A DNA stretch of 41,585 bases from Planctomycetota bacterium (GTDB lineage Bacteria; Planctomycetota; Brocadiia; Brocadiales; Brocadiaceae). Shown one piece after another: positions 33,877 through 41,585 of this stretch. Location: contig JAHFOX010000008.1 of assembly GCA_023261445.1 (NCBI GenBank), forward strand, positions 1 to 41,585. The letters are read 5' to 3'. Both the position numbers and the translations under genes were made by a program. A model generated the notes under the pieces. It saw only the letters and a list, made by a program, of their open reading frames with translations, searched no databases and was not told where the DNA came from. Position 1 is the first letter of the stretch, and every line of letters begins with the position of its first letter.

Positions 33877-34476
33877 CTACTTACTTATATCCGATTTTTT
33901 TATGATTTCCTCAATACTATGATATTTCTTTGCAATTGCCAATTCGTTTTGTTTAAGGGTGTATATTCGAGCTAAAACCCTTGACATTAATTCAGTTGAT
34001 GAAATACCCAGTTCTCTGGCAATCTTTAAGACAGGCTTTGGTATCAGTGGCGTTTTTTTTACTGCATCCCACAGGATATGGGCTTCAATTCTATATTGTT
34101 CGGCTATATCGTATACATTAAATCTGGAGCGGGGGGAGTTGGAAGTTGTTATACAATGCGCGCCAATTACAGTATTTTCATCAATACATATTGGCATAGA
34201 AAGGAGTGTTAGCCCTCCCGGACATCTGTCTTCAAAAGGTTTTTTGAAGCAGATAGCACTTTTTGACAACTCCCAGCTATAATTACGGCAGTAATCATTG
34301 CGCTCGCTGATAAAATGTAAAGTTTTACAATACGGAGAGGCATTGATTTCGTTAATTACTTCTCCATCTATATCATATACGACATCGTGAGTATTTAGAA
34401 GATTCATCAAATAGATTTGAATACTAGCAACAATTTCCTTTTCGATGTCAATCTTTAATTGTTTAATTGGTTCCAT
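33877..34476 (-). CDS. Stand-alone PocR-type sensory domain protein
   Basis: A 199-residue protein. Residues about 5-125 resemble the PocR ligand-binding domain. An early helix and a PAS-like DIDGEV strand are followed by spaced cysteines Cys50 (ASPYCKT), Cys63 (DYCRNY), Cys76 and Cys85 in DRCPGGLTLLSMPI, then VIGAHCI. In known PocR proteins this domain binds small organic ligands and is attached to a DNA-binding or kinase module. Here the C-terminal part is only helical (about residues 125-199) with no recognised output domain. It lies 137 bases upstream of parA on the same strand. Confidence 0.72.
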   Translation of the reverse strand: MEPIKQLKIDIEKEIVASIQIYLMNLLNTHDVVYDIDGEVINEINASPYCKTLHFISERNDYCRNYSWELSKSAICFKKPFEDRCPGGLTLLSMPICIDENTVIGAHCITTSNSPRSRFNVYDIAEQYRIEAHILWDAVKKTPLIPKPVLKIARELGISSTELMSRVLARIYTLKQNELAIAKKYHSIEEIIKKSDISK

Positions 34477-34756
34477 AACAGATTGCCTTTAAACACCATG
34501 AGCAAACAATGACGCGACAACCGTTTTTTGATATGCTAATATATACACAAATCAAAACTTGTTTTCAACAAAACTCTATGATATTTTTACTAATTGCATC
34601 ATGAATGTATTTTTGATAAACTAACAAACAACTGAAACAGCTTATTCGTCATGCTTTACCGACTATTTTCACGATACGAAAATGGCATCGCACCAAAGAT
34701 CATCTATTATTTAGTTTGTTACAAGAAATAAAACATTTATAAATAATAGACTATAC

Positions 34757-35665
34757 ATGATAAAGGCATCCGTAATAATACCTACGTATAATAGAAAAAG
34801 ATTACTCTGTGATACCCTTAAAAACCTCATAGGACATCTGCCGCCAGGTGTAGAAATTATTGTTGTAGATCAGAGCGAAGAGGTTTACAGCGATCTTATG
34901 GAAATTGTTAAGAGTCATAGCAACACTGTCCATTATTATAAAATATTTATAAAAGGATTGCCACACGCTAGGAATTATGGGTTAAATAAGGCAATTGGTG
35001 AAGTTGTAATATTTTGTGATGATGATATTATACCGTCTGATAATTTTATAAATAATCATCTAAGAAACTACAAAGATAAAGATGTGGGCGGTGTTGGTGG
35101 ACGTATTATTCAGAATTGTGAAAAACATCATTCGTCACCACGCTTAGAATATATTGAGAAAACAAACAAGCCGTATGATAATAGAGTTGTTGGAAAGGTT
35201 CGTTGGTGGGACGCGCACCTTACTGACAACTTCGATGCAACGACTAAAATGTATATTGATCATGTGCAGGGTTGTAATATGTCATTCAAAAAAGAAGCGA
35301 TAACGAAAACAGAAGGATTTGATGAGCATTTCGGCGGCAGCGCTCACCTAGAAGAAACCGACCTCTGCATGCGTATCCGCAAAGCAGGATACAAAATCGC
35401 TTTTGATCCGGATGCTGAACTTGTCCATTTAAAAGACCCTGAAGGCGGTTGTCGTGCCGAGAATTATAAACAATGGTTTTACTGGTACGAACATAATAAT
35501 ACGCTTTTTTTCTTAAAGAATTTTAACAGTTACTTATTCCCAATATTTACCATCTCGAGTTTTACACGCTTAATACTATCTGCCTGCAAAAGACTTAGTC
35601 CCATGATAGTGTTTTGGGGAATTCTTGGTTATTGTGCTGGACTTAAAACGTATAAATCCAAATAA
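34757..35665 (+). CDS. Family 2 glycosyltransferase
   Basis: A 302-residue GT-A-fold enzyme. The N-terminal ASVIIPTYNRKRLLCDTL nucleotide-sugar fold is followed by the metal-binding VIFCDDDIIPS and the acceptor-side VQGCNMSFKKEAI and EETDLCMRIRKAGY, the catalytic-base region. Two hydrophobic C-terminal stretches may touch the membrane. Donor and acceptor are unknown; the nearest pattern is rhamnosyl- or mannosyl-type transferases for surface glycans. It is a single gene with no other glycan genes nearby and no ribosome binding site. The 280 bases before it show nothing else I can name. Confidence 0.85.
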   Translation: MIKASVIIPTYNRKRLLCDTLKNLIGHLPPGVEIIVVDQSEEVYSDLMEIVKSHSNTVHYYKIFIKGLPHARNYGLNKAIGEVVIFCDDDIIPSDNFINNHLRNYKDKDVGGVGGRIIQNCEKHHSSPRLEYIEKTNKPYDNRVVGKVRWWDAHLTDNFDATTKMYIDHVQGCNMSFKKEAITKTEGFDEHFGGSAHLEETDLCMRIRKAGYKIAFDPDAELVHLKDPEGGCRAENYKQWFYWYEHNNTLFFLKNFNSYLFPIFTISSFTRLILSACKRLSPMIVFWGILGYCAGLKTYKSK

Positions 35666-35776
35666 CACAAATCAAATCCAATATTACTTAGACTTAAAAA
35701 GAATCGTGTAATTTATTAAAGGGGAAATGATTTTCAACAAGGTGAGATAATATTCGAAACATAAAAAGAGGTTTAA

Positions 35777-35849
35777 TGACGGTGGAGGGATTCGAACCCC
35801 CGACAAGCGGCTTATGAGTCCGCTGCTCTACCACCTGAGCTACACCGTC
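35777..35849 (-). tRNA. tRNA-Met(CAT) (or tRNA-Ile2 with modified CAT)
   Basis: A full cloverleaf on the minus strand. The acceptor stem GACGGTG/CACCGTC has discriminator A. The D stem is GCTC/GAGC and the anticodon loop is CTCATAA with anticodon CAT. The T arm is GGGGG-TTCGAAT-CCCTC. No CCA is encoded. The anticodon stem is GCGGA/GCCGC, so the pair next to the loop is an A-G mismatch. This is not the initiator, which would have an unpaired acceptor 1-72 position. Elongator Met is likeliest. Confidence 0.9.
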
Positions 35850-35889
35850 ACTTGTTTTACACATTTTTAGCGACTTTATTTTATACAAA

Positions 35890-35918
35890 AGAATAACACC
35901 TCTATCTAATATTTTCAA
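35890..35918 (-). promoter_or_regulatory. Promoter for the tRNA gene
   Basis: On the minus strand TTGAAA (35918-35913) and TATTCT (35895-35890) are 17 bases apart. Transcription is expected from about 35883, 34 bases before the mature tRNA. Confidence 0.45.
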
Positions 35919-36029
35919 GGAATATTCCACCTGTTTCTCATAAAAGTTACGTTAACTTGACACCGAGAATCAACATATACAAAAATGTTTAAACAGATAA
36001 ATATTTGACAGAATTTATATAATTTTAAC

Positions 36030-36058
36030 TTGACAACAACTTTTAGTGGTGATACGAT
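36030..36058 (+). promoter_or_regulatory. Sigma-70-type promoter before the paired hairpins
   Basis: TTGACA (36030-36035, perfect) and TACGAT (36053-36058) are 17 bases apart. Transcription would start near 36065, 330 bases before polA. The gap 35850-36394 holds this, the tRNA promoter, two hairpins and a second possible promoter; no ORF of note. Confidence 0.5.
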
Positions 36059-36064
36059 TATATC

Positions 36065-36215
36065 TAAAGTTTTAGTAATTTTAGGTATCCAGCCTAAAGT
36101 TAGCAACGTTGTGTGCTAACCTTTCCATGTATGGTTTGTTCTGGTATTTTCCAAAATCACTAATTAGCCGTCATAATGCCTCTGTCTTACAGTTATAATA
36201 TTTTTTGTTTTCCAC
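36065..36215 (+). ncRNA. Candidate small RNA or long polA leader with two hairpins
   Basis: Immediately after the promoter come two abutting perfect hairpins: TTTAGG-TATCCAG-CCTAAA (36080-36098) and GTTAGCA-ACGTTGTG-TGCTAAC (36099-36120). A T-rich run ends near 36215. I know no RNA family with this pattern; the right end given is a guess based on the T run. Confidence 0.3.
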
Positions 36216-36342
36216 AAATCAGAAATAATACTTAAATAAATTATTAACGAATATCTCCTCATATTTGTACCTTACCAAGCATTTGTCTATCTGTCCCTTT
36301 TGATTCGAGGATAAGCTTATACTAAATTTCCTTGTAAAATAA

Positions 36343-36369
36343 TTGACAAAAGAAACTATTACATATAAC
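36343..36369 (+). promoter_or_regulatory. Possible promoter close to polA
   Basis: A perfect TTGACA (36343-36348) is followed after 15 bases by TATAAC (36364-36369); the spacing is short. It lies 26 bases before the polA start codon. Confidence 0.35.
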
Positions 36370-36394
36370 CATTACCTTACATCATGAACCAAGA

Positions 36395-39061
36395 ATGTCA
36401 GAACGTTTCTTTATAATAGATGGACATTCACATTGTTACCAGGCTTTTTATGCTATTACAGCAAGACTTACGACACCTGATGGAAAACCTGCCAATGCAG
36501 TATATGGATTCACAAGAATGTTACAAAAATTGCTCAGGGAACATCACCCTGAATATGCAGTAGTAGTCTTTGACACAAAACTGGCAACACACAGGCACAA
36601 CAAATACAATGAATATAAAGCAAACCGCAAACCTACACCGGATGAATTACAAGTACAAATTCCTCTGATCTATAAAGTAGTTAGGGCATATAACATTCCC
36701 ATATATGCGGCCAAAGGATATGAGGCAGATGATGTAATTGGCGCCTTGGTCAAAATACTAAAAGATAAAGATGTTGAAACAATAATAGTAACCTCTGACA
36801 AAGATATGGAACAATTAATAAGTCCAAATATAAAAATATTTAATGCAAAGAAAGGCTTAGTGATAGACCAAGACGTCCTTTTAAAGGAAAAAGGTATACA
36901 CCCAAATCAGGTAGTAGATGTCCTTGCCCTTTCTGGCGATGCATCAGACAATGTGCCGGGAGTGCCCGGTGTTGGAAATAAAACAGCTTTAGAACTCATC
37001 CAAAAATGGGGAACTTTGGAATCTGTGCTTGCAAATATTGATCAAATTTCAGGGAAAAAAAGACAGGAAAATTTAAGATTGTTTGCAGACCAAGCCAGAT
37101 TCTCCCAAGAACTATTAAGACTTTACAACGACATTCCTCTTAAGATAGACATGAGTGCATGCAGGACAAATAACATCAATAACGCAAAACTTAAAAACCT
37201 GTTCAGATTGCTAGGGTTTAACACAATGCTCACAGATGTGGTTGCGACTGCAAAGACAGAAGAAGTATGTTATCAGCTTGTAAACACGATTAATAAGTTT
37301 GATGAATTTCTTGATCAATTAAAAAAACAAGGAATATTTGCTATTGATTTAGAAACAACCAGTACCGATCCGCTTAATGCCAAAATAGTGGGTATGTCAT
37401 TTTCGTGGCGGACAAAAGAGGCGTATTACATACCTTTGATGGCGCCAGAAGGAACCGAGTATTTGAATGCAAATTTTGTTCTTCCAAAAATCAAAACAAT
37501 TCTAGAAGACGAAAACATCCATAAAGTCGGACAAAATATTAAATACGACCTTATGGTGCTTAGAAATAATAATATCATGTTACGGGGAATTGCATTTGAC
37601 TCCATGATTGCTTCGTATTTACTAAATCCGGCGAAAAGAAATCACAATCTGGACGACATTGCCTTTGAGTATTTGTCCTATAAAACAATAAACACATCAG
37701 AGTTAATCGGCTCTGGCAAAGAACAAATTACGATGGACCAAGTGGATGTTTCCAAAATCTGTCAATATGCATGTCAGGATGCGGATGTCGCATTTCGTCT
37801 GGCTGAAGTAATGGAACCCCGTCTCAAGGAAGAAGGATTATGGCATCTTTTCCAAAATATTGAAATCCCACTGATTTATGTTTTAGCAGAGATGGAGTGG
37901 AATGGCGTGCGTCTCGATACCAATGTTTTGAAAGAGATGTCCAGCAGTTTGTCCACAAAGTTACAACAACTCGAAACAGATATCCATGAAGCGGCCGGGC
38001 ACAATTTTAATATCAGTTCACCAAAGCAATTAAGTGAAATTCTATTTGAAAAACTTGAATTACCGCATCTAAGGCGTACCAAGACAGGATTATCTACGGA
38101 TGCTAATGTTCTTGCATCCCTTGCATGGCAGCACCAATTACCCAAATTGGTTTTGGAATATAGACAGCTTATTAAATTAAAAAACACATACGTTGACGCC
38201 CTGCCTAACATGGTAAATGCAAATACGGGACGATTACATACTACATTTAATCAGACCGTTACAACTACCGGACGACTCAGCAGCAGCGAACCAAATCTTC
38301 AAAATATCCCAATCCGTACGGATATTGGAAGGCAGATTAGGCGCGCTTTTATTCCGTCTGATGAGTCTACTGTATTTTTATCGGCTGATTATTCACAAAT
38401 AGAATTACGCATACTAGCTCATTTTTCTGAAGACAAGGCTTTAGTAACTGCATTTCAGCAAGACAAAGACATTCATTCTGCTGTTGCCTCTTCTATTTAC
38501 AATGTTCCATTAGAGCATGTAACTTACGAAATGAGACGAAATGCAAAGGCGATTAATTTTGGAATTGTTTATGGTCTTAGCGAATTTGGGCTTTCAAGAG
38601 ATACTGGTCTGTCTCTGGAAGAGTCAAGAGAGTTTATAAATGCCTATTTTAGTTTATATCACGGCGTAAAGGCATTTAGAGATAATGTTATAGATGATGC
38701 GAGGAGTTGCGGATATGTAAAAACTCTTTTTAACAGAAAACGGCTTGTTTCAGATATCCGTTCAGAAAATAAAAAACGAAGGAACCTCGCCGAACGCATC
38801 GCTGTTAACACAATAATTCAAGGGTCTGCGGCTGATTTAATAAAGGTGGCAATGAATAAAATCTATATACAGTTGGAGAAGAGCGAACATGAGGCAAAGA
38901 TGTTACTTCAAATACATGACGAACTACTCTTCGGGGTGAGGAAAGATAAATTAGAATCAATACGTACCATGGTTCAGGAGGAAATGAGTAACGCCGTTAC
39001 CTTGAAAGTTCCAGTAAAGGTAAATATAAAAACCGGGAAAAACTGGATGGAAACCGAGTGA
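36395..39061 (+). CDS. polA: DNA polymerase I
   Basis: 888 residues with all three classic parts. The 5' nuclease spans residues 1 to about 300 (EADDVIGAL, TSDKDMEQL, GDASDNVPGVPGVGNKTA). The proofreading 3'-5' exonuclease spans about 305-490, with intact acidic residues in AIDLETTS, GQNIKYDLM and YACQDADVA. The polymerase has motif A SADYSQIELR near 664, motif B RRNAKAINFGIVYG and motif C QIHDELLF near 840. Many bacteria have lost the exonuclease residues; this one keeps them. It repairs DNA and removes RNA primers. The stop overlaps the coaE start (GTGA). No ribosome binding site is seen. Confidence 0.96.
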   Translation: MSERFFIIDGHSHCYQAFYAITARLTTPDGKPANAVYGFTRMLQKLLREHHPEYAVVVFDTKLATHRHNKYNEYKANRKPTPDELQVQIPLIYKVVRAYNIPIYAAKGYEADDVIGALVKILKDKDVETIIVTSDKDMEQLISPNIKIFNAKKGLVIDQDVLLKEKGIHPNQVVDVLALSGDASDNVPGVPGVGNKTALELIQKWGTLESVLANIDQISGKKRQENLRLFADQARFSQELLRLYNDIPLKIDMSACRTNNINNAKLKNLFRLLGFNTMLTDVVATAKTEEVCYQLVNTINKFDEFLDQLKKQGIFAIDLETTSTDPLNAKIVGMSFSWRTKEAYYIPLMAPEGTEYLNANFVLPKIKTILEDENIHKVGQNIKYDLMVLRNNNIMLRGIAFDSMIASYLLNPAKRNHNLDDIAFEYLSYKTINTSELIGSGKEQITMDQVDVSKICQYACQDADVAFRLAEVMEPRLKEEGLWHLFQNIEIPLIYVLAEMEWNGVRLDTNVLKEMSSSLSTKLQQLETDIHEAAGHNFNISSPKQLSEILFEKLELPHLRRTKTGLSTDANVLASLAWQHQLPKLVLEYRQLIKLKNTYVDALPNMVNANTGRLHTTFNQTVTTTGRLSSSEPNLQNIPIRTDIGRQIRRAFIPSDESTVFLSADYSQIELRILAHFSEDKALVTAFQQDKDIHSAVASSIYNVPLEHVTYEMRRNAKAINFGIVYGLSEFGLSRDTGLSLEESREFINAYFSLYHGVKAFRDNVIDDARSCGYVKTLFNRKRLVSDIRSENKKRRNLAERIAVNTIIQGSAADLIKVAMNKIYIQLEKSEHEAKMLLQIHDELLFGVRKDKLESIRTMVQEEMSNAVTLKVPVKVNIKTGKNWMETE

Positions 39062-39684
39062 ACTTTATTAAACCTAAGATCATCGGTATAACAGGCGGTA
39101 TATCGAGCGGAAAAAGCACGATAGCCCGTATGCTTGCTTCATTAGGTGCTGAATACATTGACGCAGACGAGATGTGTCACAAGCTAATTCATTTAAAAAA
39201 ATTTAAAGACAAAATCATAGAAAGATTTGGAATCGCTATCCAGGATAATTTTGACAAAATTGACAGGGCAAAACTTGCAAATATTGTGTTTCAGGATAAA
39301 AACTGTCTGGATGACCTTTGCAACATCTTACATCCTGTTGTTATTGAACAAATAAGATCTAAAATAACTGAAATAGAAAAACAGGGAAGGCGAAAGGCTA
39401 TAGTAATTGATGCGGCATTGTTAGAAGAATCCGAACTCTCATTAATGTGTGATTTTGTAATTTTTGTAAATACATCAAAAGACCACAGATTAATGCGAAG
39501 CAAAACCAGCAGACATTGGGCAGAAGGAGAATTAGAAAAAAGAGAGCATTTTCAAATGATTTTGGAGGAAAAGAAAAAAAATGCTGAATATATCATCGAT
39601 AATAACCTTACAATAGAAAATACCTTTAGACAGGTAAAAGAATTTTGGCAACATTATATAGAAAATGTTTATTTTAGAAAATAA
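39058..39684 (+). CDS. coaE: Dephospho-CoA kinase
   Basis: A 208-residue P-loop kinase for the last step of coenzyme A synthesis. The N-terminal [17 protein letters not shown] is the ATP-binding loop. [13 protein letters not shown] carries the conserved Asp, and the region HPVVIEQI and [12 protein letters not shown] is family-typical. It starts with GTG at 39058, inside the polA stop, so translation is coupled. It is a little longer than the usual length of about 200. The operon continues into rho after 14 bases. Confidence 0.92.
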   Translation: MNFIKPKIIGITGGISSGKSTIARMLASLGAEYIDADEMCHKLIHLKKFKDKIIERFGIAIQDNFDKIDRAKLANIVFQDKNCLDDLCNILHPVVIEQIRSKITEIEKQGRRKAIVIDAALLEESELSLMCDFVIFVNTSKDHRLMRSKTSRHWAEGELEKREHFQMILEEKKKNAEYIIDNNLTIENTFRQVKEFWQHYIENVYFRK

Positions 39685-39698
39685 GGAGGACATATCGC

Positions 39699-41033
39699 AT
39701 GGCAGTAACGAGTAACAAAAAAGAACAAGTAGTCGCAGACCAAGATACAAACGAAAAATATGAAGAAATAAAACGCGGAGAAATGCACATTACTGAACTA
39801 CAGAAGATGACCATAAAGGAACTGCAGGATACGGCAAAAAAAGAAGGTATAAAAGAGTATACAGGACTTAAAAAACAAGACCTGATCTTTAAAATTCTTA
39901 AAGAACGGGTTAATCAAAATGGTCTTATGTATGGAGAAGGCGTTGTGGAGGTGCTTCCGGAAGGATTCGGATTCTTGCGGTCGCCTGATTATAATTATCT
40001 GCCTTGTCCAGACGATATATACATCTCCCCTTCTCAAATCCGTAGATTTGGTATACGAACTGGCGCTATAGTATCTGGTCAAATCAGACCTCCCAAGGAC
40101 ACCGAGAGATATTTTGCCTTACTGCGAGTAGAAGCTATCAATTTCGAGAATCCAGAAATTATGGGAGAAAAGATTATTTTTGACGATTTGACCCCCCTGC
40201 ATCCCACAGGAAGACTCTTTTTAGAAAAAGACTCCGCAGAGCTTGAAACAAGGATTATGGACCTTGTTACTCCTATTGGAAAAGGACAAAGAGGTCTGAT
40301 TGTTGCGCCTCCCCGTACCGGCAAAACAGTATTACTGCAAAAAATCGCTAACAGCATTACAAAAAACCATCCTGAAGTGTATTTAATTATCCTTTTGATT
40401 GACGAAAGACCAGAAGAAGTAACAGACATGGACAGGTCTGTTGATGCTGAGGTTATTGGCTCAACATTTGACGAACCAGCCAGCCGCCACATACAGATAG
40501 CCGAAATGGTAATTGAAAAAGCAAAACGGATGGTGGAATACGGTAAGGATGTAGTTGTTTTACTTGATTCAATCACAAGACTGGCGCGGGCATACAACAC
40601 TGAGGTTCCTCACAGCGGCAAAATACTTTCGGGCGGCGTGGATGCCAGTGCATTGCAAAAACCCAAGAGATTCTTCGGTGCGGCAAGAAACATAGAAGAA
40701 GGCGGCAGTCTCACAATCGTCGCCACGGCCTTAATAGATACAGGAAGCAGAATGGACGAAGTTATCTTTGAGGAATTTAAGGGAACAGGCAATATGGAGT
40801 TGCATCTGGACAGAAAATTAGCAGACCGCAGATTATTCCCCGCTATTGATATTACGCGTTCTGGCACCCGAAAAGAAGAGTTGATAGTCAATCCGGAAGA
40901 AATCAAACGCATGTGGATGCTCAGAAAGGTACTCAACGAAATGAATCCTGTTGAAGCTATGGAATTGCTCAAAAACAGGCTTGCCAAATCAAAGACCAAC
41001 GCCGAATTTTTGATGACGATGAATATCACATAG
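39699..41033 (+). CDS. rho: Transcription termination factor Rho
   Basis: A 444-residue hexameric RNA helicase. The N-terminal Rho_N helical region (about residues 28-72, [20 protein letters not shown]) is followed by a cold-shock-like RNA-binding fold ([20 protein letters not shown], about 80-155). The ATPase core has Walker [16 protein letters not shown] (about 200-214), [15 protein letters not shown], and the Q/R-loop regions of the family ([22 protein letters not shown]). A strong AAGGAGG lies before ATG. It terminates untranslated transcripts genome-wide. It is the last gene of polA-coaE-rho. Confidence 0.97.
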   Translation: MAVTSNKKEQVVADQDTNEKYEEIKRGEMHITELQKMTIKELQDTAKKEGIKEYTGLKKQDLIFKILKERVNQNGLMYGEGVVEVLPEGFGFLRSPDYNYLPCPDDIYISPSQIRRFGIRTGAIVSGQIRPPKDTERYFALLRVEAINFENPEIMGEKIIFDDLTPLHPTGRLFLEKDSAELETRIMDLVTPIGKGQRGLIVAPPRTGKTVLLQKIANSITKNHPEVYLIILLIDERPEEVTDMDRSVDAEVIGSTFDEPASRHIQIAEMVIEKAKRMVEYGKDVVVLLDSITRLARAYNTEVPHSGKILSGGVDASALQKPKRFFGAARNIEEGGSLTIVATALIDTGSRMDEVIFEEFKGTGNMELHLDRKLADRRLFPAIDITRSGTRKEELIVNPEEIKRMWMLRKVLNEMNPVEAMELLKNRLAKSKTNAEFLMTMNIT

Positions 41034-41087
41034 CACTGCCATGCCGCAACCAAATCCCCCTTAAAAAAGGAGTGAATGGGGTTGTAA

Positions 41088-41165
41088 AAAACTTACTAAA
41101 AAATAGTATTACCTTGTAAAAACTTCTTTCCCCATTTTCATGAGGGTAGGTTTTTGGTAAGTTTT
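41088..41165. repeat. Long inverted repeat downstream of rho
   Basis: The 15-base arms AAAACTTACTAAAAA (41088-41102) and TTTTTGGTAAGTTTT (41151-41165) pair with one G-T wobble across a 48-base loop. Just upstream is CCCCCTTAAAAAAGG (41056-41070), a second partial palindrome. They may end the polA-coaE-rho transcript or be a dispersed element. Confidence 0.5.
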
Positions 41166-41309
41166 AGTTCATTAAAAATTGCTAAATCCATATACTGCCC
41201 CCCGTTAATCAAAAGCAATGCTGAAAATCCCTATTAAAATAAGCGTTTTTAACACCCGGAACACCTTCCATTGACCTAAACCACGTTGAGCATACTTGAA
41301 CCGTCGCTG

Positions 41310-41429
41310 TCAGCATAAGATGAGATTGTTGTTGACATTAGCTATTCTAATTGCTACTTTACTAACTCTACGATTAGGCAAAACAGCCAAAACCCGTTCC
41401 TGCCATAGCCCGCCACTGACAAGTTCCAT
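41310..41429 (-). pseudogene. Possible remnant of an IS110-type transposase C terminus
   Basis: A short minus-strand reading frame of 39 codons contains LWQERVLAVLPNRRVSKVAI and then RIANVNNNLI. This loosely recalls the C-terminal end of IS110-family transposases (Trp, Leu-rich, Arg-Arg, Val-Ala, then Ala-Asn-x-Asn). A stop codon lies just upstream in frame, and no flanking transposase parts or inverted repeats are visible. It may be noise. The rest of the 457-base gap 41034-41490 shows only the inverted repeats. Confidence 0.25.
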
Positions 41430-41490
41430 AGCTCGGGAATATTTTCGCTAACGGTAAAGTCAATTTAACCTTTTACTGAAAGGAGTGAGT

Positions 41491-41585
41491 ATGACTGCTA
41501 TAGGAAGATATTTAGCAATGTTATTTGTGGTATTTATTACCTTAAGCTCTGTTGTTGCAGACGCATCCGTAACCCCACAGATCGC
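41491..41585 (+). CDS. Start of a secreted protein (cut by window end)
   Basis: 31 codons are visible. ATG at 41491 follows AAAGGAG at a good distance. The peptide MTAIGRYLAMLFVVFITLSS followed by VVADA is a signal peptide with probable cleavage after ADA; the mature part begins SVTPQIA. Too little remains to assign a family. Confidence 0.7.
   Translation, partial: MTAIGRYLAMLFVVFITLSSVVADASVTPQI

Noticed and set aside
40079-41053. Two long minus-strand open frames opposite rho (173 and 147 codons)
   Set aside because: They are mirror frames of the highly conserved rho gene, with no recognisable protein features and no start signal.
1-41585. CRISPR array, prophage or defence island
   Set aside because: No regularly spaced direct repeats, phage structural genes, nucleases or toxin-antitoxin pairs were seen; nearly all genes are metabolic, envelope or housekeeping.

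Overview
The window is a low-GC (by eye under 40% GC), gene-dense piece of a Gram-negative-type bacterial chromosome. It has a lipoprotein signal peptidase, a lipobox protein, a MacA-type periplasmic adaptor and type II secretion/type IV pilus genes. My best guess is a planctomycete of the anammox order Brocadiales or a close relative. This rests on overall protein resemblance, the polA-coaE-rho cluster, anaerobic cobalamin genes, a V-type ATPase and two dispersed palindromic repeat families. No anammox-specific gene is present, so the assignment is an inference.

Layout. Positions 1-6288 (minus strand) hold a V-type ATPase operon in the order G/H-I-K-E-C-F. It is followed by a haem globin-PAS-HD-GYP sensor that runs off the left edge; the catalytic A, B and D subunits are not in view. 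Positions 6460-8909 (plus) carry RNase HI, an orphan LolD-type ABC ATPase behind a good promoter, and ilvE. Positions 8906-10407 (minus) carry dksA/traR-like and lspA, then a small Cys-rich protein with its own promoter and terminator. Positions 10455-18347 (minus) carry two tandem GspE/PilB ATPases, GspF/PilC, a pseudopilin, aroA and ribD.

Positions 18421-24778 are a cobalamin block: cobT on plus, convergent with cbiXC (a fusion), cbiD, cbiE and cbiL on minus, plus a nitrilase-family hydrolase and an exported unknown protein. Positions 24881-26608 hold a PhnP-like metallohydrolase and a glycine-zipper lipoprotein. Positions 26823-32158 (plus) are an export cluster: MacA-like adaptor, MacB-type ATPase, separate MacB-type permease and an MsbA-like exporter. 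Positions 32243-34476 (minus) carry a lone PocR sensory domain, a ParA ATPase and a C-terminally membrane-anchored protein of unknown function. A GT2 glycosyltransferase and a tRNA(CAT) follow. The right end is polA-coaE-rho, then a repeat-rich stretch and the first codons of a secreted protein.

The points most worth a second look are two palindromic repeats translated inside essential-looking genes (the V-ATPase C subunit and CbiD), the globin-PAS-HD-GYP sensor where the ATPase A/B/D genes would be expected, a probably Na+-binding rotor subunit, ParA with a membrane-tail partner and no ParB, an effector-less PocR sensor, and a promoter-plus-double-hairpin candidate small RNA before polA.
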